In this document: positions 6,065 to 11,070 of the stretch, one piece after another
How the letters are laid out: each line of letters opens with the position of its first letter
Numbering within the stretch: the stretch's first letter is position 1
From: PS1 clade bacterium
Lineage (GTDB): Bacteria; Pseudomonadota; Alphaproteobacteria; RS24
Length of the DNA: 11,070 bases
Reading direction: 5' to 3'
Assembly (NCBI GenBank): GCA_016779015.1
Contig: JADHOK010000042.1
Location: 1-11,070, forward strand
The notes under the pieces: generated by a model
Database searches by the model: none
What the model saw: only the letters and a program-made list of their open reading frames with translations
What the model was told of the DNA's origin: nothing
Position numbers and translations under genes: made by a program

Positions 6065-6892
6065 ATGACCGCGTTAGATATGCCCGATATGCCCGATACG
6101 CCCGATACGCCCGATAGGTATGAGGTGATGGTTTTCACCGATTTGGACGGCACATTGCTCGACAATGACAGCTATTCGTTCGAGGCCACCTTGCCGGCGC
6201 TCGAGGCACTGGCGGCGGCGCGTATCCCCGTCGTGCCGGTGACCAGCAAGACGCTGGCCGAGTTGGAACCGTTAATGGCGGCGCTCAGCCTGTCGGGCGC
6301 GGCGATTGCCGAAAACGGCGCGGTGATAAAATTGGCGGATGGCCGCATTGACCGCGCGACGACAAGGCAAGAGATAATGGCGGTCGTGGCGGCGCTGCCC
6401 GATGAAGTACGCCGCGCCATGCGCTGTTTTTCAGATATGAGCGTGGCCGATATCGCCGCCGCCACCGGTCTCAGCCCCGACGCCGCGGCATTGGCCGCGC
6501 AGCGCGAGGCGAGCGAGCCGTTTTTATGGCGCGGTGCGACCACGCCCGAAGGCGCCGGTTTGCGCTCTTTGGATACGGCTGTGGAAGAAGCGGGCTTTTG
6601 CCTGACGCAGGGCGGTCGCTTTCACCACATTATCCCGCCGCGCGACAAAGCTGACGCCATCGCCCTGCTGCTGGCGGAACAAAATCCGCGCCCTGTTGTT
6701 TGGGCGCTGGGCGACGGCCCCAATGATATCGCCATGCTGCTGGCCGCCGACCGCGGCGCGTTGATTGCCAATCCGCATATCGACACGCAAAAACATTTAC
6801 CGCCCGGTCATAATCTTTATATCAGCGCCAAAACCGGCCCGCAGGGTTGGCGCGACGCTATTGCCACTTTCCTTGGCCACAATTTTGAGTAA
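6065..6892 (+). CDS. Glucosyl/mannosyl-3-phosphoglycerate phosphatase (HAD superfamily)
   Basis: 275 residues. HAD motifs are DLDGT with nucleophile D26 and acid/base D28, VTSKT (59-63), K195 in PRDKAD, and GDGPND (216-221). The cap contains FSDMSVADIAAATGLS and AAQREASEPFLW, typical of the mannosyl-3-phosphoglycerate phosphatase (MpgP/YedP) family. These enzymes remove the phosphate from glycosyl-3-phosphoglycerate. Because a glucosyl-3-phosphoglycerate synthase follows 36 bp downstream on the same strand, I infer the product is glucosylglycerate (a GpgP role). The start is uncertain: ATG 6065 has no clear Shine-Dalgarno, and in-frame ATGs follow at 6080, 6089 and 6128. The last, directly before VFTDLDGT, would remove a repetitive N-terminal tail. 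That tail is encoded by a 9-bp tandem repeat and reads MPDMPDTPDTPD. The domain call is firm; the sugar specificity rests on context. Confidence 0.9.
   Translation: MTALDMPDMPDTPDTPDRYEVMVFTDLDGTLLDNDSYSFEATLPALEALAAARIPVVPVTSKTLAELEPLMAALSLSGAAIAENGAVIKLADGRIDRATTRQEIMAVVAALPDEVRRAMRCFSDMSVADIAAATGLSPDAAALAAQREASEPFLWRGATTPEGAGLRSLDTAVEEAGFCLTQGGRFHHIIPPRDKADAIALLLAEQNPRPVVWALGDGPNDIAMLLAADRGALIANPHIDTQKHLPPGHNLYISAKTGPQGWRDAIATFLGHNFE
6080..6115 (+). repeat. Four-copy 9-bp tandem repeat inside the phosphatase 5' end
   Basis: Two ATGCCCGAT units followed by two ACGCCCGAT units encode (M/T)PD four times. Copy-number changes keep the frame. The first two units each carry an in-frame ATG, so the repeat also duplicates potential start codons; the ACG units have lost theirs by a single T-to-C change. 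The repeat lies before the conserved HAD core and is probably not needed for the fold. Confidence 0.85.
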
Positions 6893-6928
6893 GCTGTAAC
6901 CAGGTAACGCGAGAAGGACACCCCTCCC

Positions 6929-8149
6929 ATGTCCGATTTTTTTCAAAACGGTAATGTTTCCACCCTGCACAATCTGACCCGCCGGTCGGTCGAAGACCTT
7001 GAGGCGGAGTTGGCCAATTTCGCCACCAGCCGACCTATCGGGTTGGTGCTGCCCAGCCTGTATTCGGAGCTTGAAGGCCCGGCGCTCGACAATATTGTTA
7101 CCGAGCTGGCCAAAGTGCCGTATCTCAATCGCATCACCATCGGCCTTGACCGCGCTGATAAAGATCAGTTCGCCCACGCCAAAGAATATTTCTCGCGCCT
7201 GCCGCAAAAGCACGATGTGCTGTGGCATGACGGCCCGCGTTTGACGGCGTTGGATGAGGAGCTGGCGGCGCTTGGGCTGGCCCCGCCCGAACCCGGCAAA
7301 GGCCGCAATGTCTGGTATTGTTTCGGCTATATGCTCGCCAAGCGCGATGTGTTTGCCATTGGCCTGCACGATTGCGATATCGTCACCTATGAGCGCTCCA
7401 TGCTGGCGCGTCTGCTTTATCCGGTCGTCAATCCGGTGTTTCCTTATGTGTTTTCCAAAGGCTATTACCCGCGCATTGACGGCGACAAGCTGGGCGGACG
7501 GGTGACGCGCTTGCTGATTACGCCGCTTCTGGCGGCGCTGCGCAAAGTCTGCAGCGATAATAGCTATTTGCGTTTTCTCGACAGCTTCCGCTATCCGCTG
7601 GCCGGTGAGTTTGCCATGCGCAGCCATGTGGTGTCGGATATTCGTATCCCCTCCGATTGGGGGTTGGAAATCGGCGTGCTGTCAGAAGTGCGGCGCAATT
7701 ATTCCAACCGCGTCATCACCCAAGTCGATATTGCCGATAATTACGACCACAAACATCAAGAGGTCTCGGCCGAGGATGCGAGCCGCGGTTTGTCGCGCAT
7801 GAGTGTCGATATCTCAAAAGCGATTTTCAGAAAGCTGGCCACCGATGGCGAGATTTTTTCCTCCGAAAAATTCCGCACGGTGAAGGCGACTTATTTCCGC
7901 GAAGCATTGGACCGGATTGACAGCTATTATAATGACGCGCTGATGAACGGGCTGACCCTTGACCGCCATGCTGAGGAAGCCGCCGTCGAGCTATTTGCCA
8001 AAAACATCATGGTGGCGGGCGAGACCTATCTGACCAATCCGATGGAGACGCCCTTCCTGCCAAGCTGGAACCGCGTCAATGCCGCCTCGCCGGATTTTCT
8101 GACCCGCTATGCCGAGGCGGTGCGTCTCGACAATGAAGAAATCGGCTAA
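6929..8149 (+). CDS. gpgS: Glucosyl-3-phosphoglycerate synthase (GT81-type glycosyltransferase)
   Basis: 406 residues. This GT-A fold enzyme should transfer glucose from an NDP-glucose donor to 3-phosphoglycerate, the first step of glucosylglycerate synthesis. Matching blocks of the GpgS family are GKGRNVWYCFGY, the metal-binding DCD at 148-150, LGGRVTRLLITPLLAAL (GGR from 189), PLAGEFA, DWGLEIGVL, and the C-terminal DNYDHKHQ from 270. Mycobacterial GpgS has equivalent GGRVTE, PLSGEYA, GYGVEIGLL and HRN segments but is shorter. This one is of the longer kind known from archaea and some marine bacteria, with an extended N-terminus and a helical C-terminal tail. GAGAAGGA lies about 10 nt before the ATG. 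The gene follows the phosphatase by 36 bp and was probably transcribed with it. Its stop overlaps that of the convergent phosphorylase gene by 4 bp. A mannosyl acceptor or donor variant is possible but less likely than the glucosyl reaction. Confidence 0.88.
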   Translation: MSDFFQNGNVSTLHNLTRRSVEDLEAELANFATSRPIGLVLPSLYSELEGPALDNIVTELAKVPYLNRITIGLDRADKDQFAHAKEYFSRLPQKHDVLWHDGPRLTALDEELAALGLAPPEPGKGRNVWYCFGYMLAKRDVFAIGLHDCDIVTYERSMLARLLYPVVNPVFPYVFSKGYYPRIDGDKLGGRVTRLLITPLLAALRKVCSDNSYLRFLDSFRYPLAGEFAMRSHVVSDIRIPSDWGLEIGVLSEVRRNYSNRVITQVDIADNYDHKHQEVSAEDASRGLSRMSVDISKAIFRKLATDGEIFSSEKFRTVKATYFREALDRIDSYYNDALMNGLTLDRHAEEAAVELFAKNIMVAGETYLTNPMETPFLPSWNRVNAASPDFLTRYAEAVRLDNEEIG

Positions 8150-9876
8150 GCCTGATTGGTAATCCATACGCTCTGATAGGGAGCCAATTCCAGCTCTTCG
8201 TCATCCGGATGCACCGGCGCACCGCTCAACAGGTCAACCCATTTGGCGTCGGCATAAAGGTTCATATCGCGCAGGCTCAAATTCTTCATATCGGCGGTGA
8301 TGTTGGTCACCACGAATAGCGATTGCTTGCGGTCGAGGCTGAGACGCCAAAACCCGAACATGCCGGGTTTGATATGCAGGGTGAATTGTGTGGCATCGGG
8401 GTGGAAAGCTTTTTGCTGTCTGCGAATGGCGATGCGGCGGCGCATTTCGGAAAATACTTGCGCCATGGGCGAGCTGCCCACCGAAAGTTTTTTGTCGATC
8501 TCCTCGGCGCGCCATTGCGGACGGTTCAAAGAACGGTTGCGCCCCGTCGCCTCGGCCCGCACCGTGTCATTTTCTGCCGCCAGAAAGCTCTGCACATAAA
8601 ATGCCGGAATTCCCTCCAGCGACATCATTATGGTTTGCGAGGCGAGGAAGCGGTCAATCTGATGGTCGTCCGCGCCGTCCACCGTGCCGCGCAAAGCCGA
8701 AAATAAAGTGGTGTTCATCTCATAAGGCACTTCGGCATCGCCATAGCTGCGCATGGTCAGCCGACCTCCAAAGCTTTCGACCGTCTCGGTCATGCGGTTG
8801 ATTTCTTCGGGCGGCAGCAGTCCCTCAACCGGACGCAGGCCGATGCCGTCATGGCTGGCTGAGAAATTGAACATGGTGCAGCCATCGGGTGTCGGCGCGG
8901 TGCTCATCATCCAGCGTCGCAGATAAGACGAGCGGCCGGTCAACAGCGCATGCACCAGCAAAGGCGGCAGCGCAAAATTGTAAATCAGATGCGCCTCATT
9001 GCTATTGCCGAAATATTCAAGATTTTCATGGGCCGGCACATTGGTCTCGGTGATGAGCCAAATCGTGTCGGGTACATGGTCGACCAAAGTCCGCATCAGC
9101 TTAATAATCTCATGCGTCTCTTGCAGGTGCAGACAGCTGGTGCCGGGCTGCTTCCACAAAAAGCCGACAGCATCGAGACGAAACACCCGCACGCCTTTTT
9201 CGATATAAAACCGCAGCAGGCGGATGAACTCGCATAACAGGTCGGGATTGGAGAAATCGAGGTCCACTTGGTCGGGGCCGAAAGTGCACCAGACTTGTTT
9301 GTCGCCCGCCGCCGTCTCATGCGTGTAGAGCAATGGCGAGGGGCGCGGGCGGATGACCGAGCTCAAATCATCATCCGCCGTAGCGGTTTTGATGAAATCG
9401 CGGCCCGGCAATTTATCTTCGAGAAATTGTTGAAACCATCTATGCCCGGCCGAGGCATGATTGATAACCACATCCGACATCAAACGGAACTCGCTGCCAA
9501 TCGTGCCGATATCCTCCCAATCACCCAAATCGGGGCGCACCGTGTCGTAATCGCTGACCGCGAAACCGTCATCCGAAGTGAAAGGGAAGAAGGGCAAAAT
9601 ATGCACGCCGCTCACCGCGCCTTTCAAATGTTCGGTTAAAAAAGCCAGCGTGTTTTGTAAAGGTTTTTTATCGTCGGATAAAATCGTGTCGCCATAGGTG
9701 ATGAGAAAACTGTCATCCTCCGACCATGTCGGCGCGGCGCGCGTGCCACCTTTATGGCGCGGCATTTGGGTGTCGGGTGCCAGCGCAAAAGCATCGCATA
9801 TTTGCGCCACCAAAGCGGCGGTGTCGCGGTCCGGATAGATGAATTCAATATGGCGGGTGAGGATTTCTTGCAGCAC
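8146..9876 (-). CDS. GH13_18 phosphorylase, probable glucosylglycerate phosphorylase
   Basis: 576 residues of the sucrose-phosphorylase subfamily. The fold markers are MSDVVINHAS (region I), the nucleophile D235 in FRLDAVGF, the acid/base E277 in LITETN, and the transition-state Asp D343 in FSASHDGIG. Subfamily members cleave a glucoside with phosphate, giving glucose-1-phosphate with retention. Known acceptors are fructose, fructose-6-phosphate and D-glycerate. The neighbours (glycerate kinase upstream, glucosyl-3-phosphoglycerate synthase and phosphatase opposite) argue for glucosylglycerate as substrate rather than sucrose. The sequence alone does not settle this. The start is taken as GTG 9874-9876, with TAAGG about 9 nt upstream; no in-frame ATG fits the conserved N-terminus better. 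The gene begins 25 nt after the glycerate-kinase stop, so the two are almost surely co-transcribed. It meets gpgS tail-to-tail with a 4-bp overlap. Confidence 0.87.
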   Translation of the reverse strand: MLQEILTRHIEFIYPDRDTAALVAQICDAFALAPDTQMPRHKGGTRAAPTWSEDDSFLITYGDTILSDDKKPLQNTLAFLTEHLKGAVSGVHILPFFPFTSDDGFAVSDYDTVRPDLGDWEDIGTIGSEFRLMSDVVINHASAGHRWFQQFLEDKLPGRDFIKTATADDDLSSVIRPRPSPLLYTHETAAGDKQVWCTFGPDQVDLDFSNPDLLCEFIRLLRFYIEKGVRVFRLDAVGFLWKQPGTSCLHLQETHEIIKLMRTLVDHVPDTIWLITETNVPAHENLEYFGNSNEAHLIYNFALPPLLVHALLTGRSSYLRRWMMSTAPTPDGCTMFNFSASHDGIGLRPVEGLLPPEEINRMTETVESFGGRLTMRSYGDAEVPYEMNTTLFSALRGTVDGADDHQIDRFLASQTIMMSLEGIPAFYVQSFLAAENDTVRAEATGRNRSLNRPQWRAEEIDKKLSVGSSPMAQVFSEMRRRIAIRRQQKAFHPDATQFTLHIKPGMFGFWRLSLDRKQSLFVVTNITADMKNLSLRDMNLYADAKWVDLLSGAPVHPDDEELELAPYQSVWITNQA

Positions 9877-9901
9877 GCGGGCGGCCTTATGTAAAAATGT
9901 T

Positions 9902-10693
9902 TTATCCCCTTAAAGGATAATAATCATAGGCAGCATCGCGGCCAATAGCAAAATCGGCGCGCTGCGTTAAATCTTTCCAAATGCCCAGCGTCCAGCTTTG
10001 GTAATGGGCGCAAAACGCCGCAACCTCGTCGCGACTTTTAAATTGCCAGACGCCGCTTTTAGCCGCATTGCCTTGCTCTTGCAGCCAACGCGCGTCGATA
10101 ACGGCGTCGAAAGTTTCTTGGCGCAATAACATCATCGCATCGCAGCGCGCCCAGATCGGCTGATAGGCGGCGGCGGCTTTGTGCGACCAGCTCTTCCATG
10201 TGCCGTGCGGGTCGTGTTCATGCTCCCATTGATTTTGCGGCGCGGCGGTGATGCAGTCGGCGTGACCGCCAACGCACCAGCCCTCAAGAAAAATAAAATC
10301 CGGCCGCGCGGTCAGGGTCGCCGGTTCCATGCGGTCGTCATGGCTTTTGCTGAAACGCGGCAGCTCGACGGGGGCGCTGTCGCCCGGGTCGGTGAGGCGC
10401 GCCAGAACTTGCGCCAGCCTCTCCACCTCATGCGTGCCGGGCACGCCGCGCGTCGCGCATAACGGGTGCACATCCTCGGCCAGCTTTTGCCGCGATTCTT
10501 TTGGCAGATAAAAATCATCCAGCGCCAGCACCAACGCGCTTTTATTTTGCGCCGCCAATTTTTCGGCCAGCGCCGCGCATAGGGTCGATTTGCCCGCGCC
10601 CTGACCGCCGGAAATGCCAAAGATAAAAGTTTTACCGTCGGCCTGCGCCAGTAAAAACGCGCTCAGCTCGTCGACCAATTGCTGCAACTTCAT
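9902..10693 (-). CDS. D-glycerate kinase, GLYK-type P-loop kinase
   Basis: 263 residues. The Walker A motif GGQGAGKST (29-37) opens a P-loop NTPase of the GLYK/uridine-kinase-like family. DDFYLP (59-64), the RGVPGTHE block (82-89), PRFSKSHDDR (112-121) and LEGWCVGG (136-143) match plant D-glycerate 3-kinase and its bacterial relatives, which are unrelated to the GlxK and GckA kinases. The reaction phosphorylates D-glycerate with ATP, giving 3-phosphoglycerate in the characterised GLYKs. Here it would recover the glycerate released by the phosphorylase that follows 25 nt later. I prefer ATG 10691-10693 over the GTG six bases earlier, because MKLQQLVDEL is a normal beginning; neither has a strong Shine-Dalgarno. 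No terminator is visible in the 47 bp between this gene and the hydrolase upstream, so it is probably an internal operon member. Confidence 0.9.
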   Translation of the reverse strand: MKLQQLVDELSAFLLAQADGKTFIFGISGGQGAGKSTLCAALAEKLAAQNKSALVLALDDFYLPKESRQKLAEDVHPLCATRGVPGTHEVERLAQVLARLTDPGDSAPVELPRFSKSHDDRMEPATLTARPDFIFLEGWCVGGHADCITAAPQNQWEHEHDPHGTWKSWSHKAAAAYQPIWARCDAMMLLRQETFDAVIDARWLQEQGNAAKSGVWQFKSRDEVAAFCAHYQSWTLGIWKDLTQRADFAIGRDAAYDYYPLRG

Positions 10694-10740
10694 GGGCACC
10701 AGCGTAAAGGAAAGCCCGCATATTGCCTAGATGGTGTTGC

Positions 10741-11070
10741 TTACATAAAGTCGCGCGCTTGCAGCCAGCCCGACACTTCGGCCACCGCCCCGTCCAGCAG
10801 GTCGCGGCGCTCGATATAATAATGGTCGGCTCCGGCAATATCGATATGGGTTTTGTCGCTGCTGCCCAACGCCGCGAACAAGCGTTGTGCATGGCTGGGC
10901 GTGCAGGCGAGGTCGGCTGTATTATTGACGACCAGTGCCGGAATGGTGACCCGCGCAGCATTGCCCAAACCATCGGCCGGAGTGTCATCATAGCTCCATT
11001 GCGACAGCCAACTTCGCAAAGTCGTGAAGCGCGCAAGGCCCACCGGCCCGTCATTGGCCACCGCCGGCGC
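10741..11070 (-). CDS. Alpha/beta hydrolase, C-terminal part, 5' end outside window
   Basis: 109 residues are visible and the frame stays open to the window edge; the GTG at 11059-11061 is an internal valine, not a credible start. The segment shows the end of an alpha/beta-hydrolase fold: IPALVVNNTADLACTPSHAQRLF with the catalytic-acid candidate D53 of the fragment, and IAGADHYY with the catalytic His H83, then a final helix. The nucleophile elbow (GxSxG) lies outside. It could be an esterase, lipase or thioesterase; nothing visible decides. It ends 47 nt before the glycerate kinase on the same strand with no terminator between them, so co-transcription is likely. A role in the glucosylglycerate pathway, for example cleaving an acylated derivative, is possible but unsupported. 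Confidence 0.8.
   Translation of the reverse strand, partial: APAVANDGPVGLARFTTLRSWLSQWSYDDTPADGLGNAARVTIPALVVNNTADLACTPSHAQRLFAALGSSDKTHIDIAGADHYYIERRDLLDGAVAEVSGWLQARDFM

Noticed and set aside
6797..7627. Open frame of 276 codons on the minus strand, opposite the phosphatase end and the first half of gpgS
   Set aside because: It lies antisense to two genes with clear family motifs, lacks any recognisable motif, and is rich in Arg, Gln, His and Ile as expected from reading a GC-rich gene backwards.
8146..9876. Plain sucrose phosphorylase
   Set aside because: The family signature allows it, but no sucrose gene is nearby whereas the glycerate kinase and glucosyl-3-phosphoglycerate genes are. 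I kept it as an alternative only.

Overview
The window looks like ordinary chromosome from a moderately GC-rich Gram-negative bacterium, most likely an alphaproteobacterium. That placement is inferred from codon use, gene styles and dense packing; no marker gene in the window is decisive. Nine protein-coding genes cover almost everything, two of them cut by the window edges. I see no rRNA, tRNA, CRISPR array, insertion sequence or phage gene.

Left part (1-4927). The 3' end of a formylglycine-generating enzyme gene (sulfatase maturation, both active-site cysteines present) runs tail-to-tail into typA/bipA, with stop codons overlapping by 4 bp. Divergent from typA is an FMN nitroreductase, followed by an EthA-like Baeyer-Villiger flavin monooxygenase with an inverted-repeat-rich leader.

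Middle (4928-6064). After the monooxygenase lies a 40-bp tandem array of four near-identical hairpins. Each is followed by a T-tract when read on the minus strand, so the array behaves like a stack of intrinsic terminators for the minus-strand gene to its right. Between them is a further foldable stretch of about 90 bp. That gene (5184-5918) encodes an exported protein of unknown function with two similar halves resembling ferredoxin-like dimeric alpha/beta barrel domains.

Right part (6065-11070). This is the best functional story: a glucosylglycerate module. On the plus strand, a mannosyl/glucosyl-3-phosphoglycerate phosphatase (HAD) and a GT81-type glucosyl-3-phosphoglycerate synthase would make glucosylglycerate from NDP-glucose and 3-phosphoglycerate. 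Converging on them from the minus strand are a GH13_18 phosphorylase (probably glucosylglycerate phosphorylase) and a GLYK-type glycerate kinase. These would split glucosylglycerate to glucose-1-phosphate and glycerate and return glycerate to the phosphoglycerate pool. Synthesis and recycling of the compatible solute thus sit tail-to-tail, again with a 4-bp stop-codon overlap. The C-terminal part of an alpha/beta hydrolase lies just upstream of the kinase, probably in the same operon.
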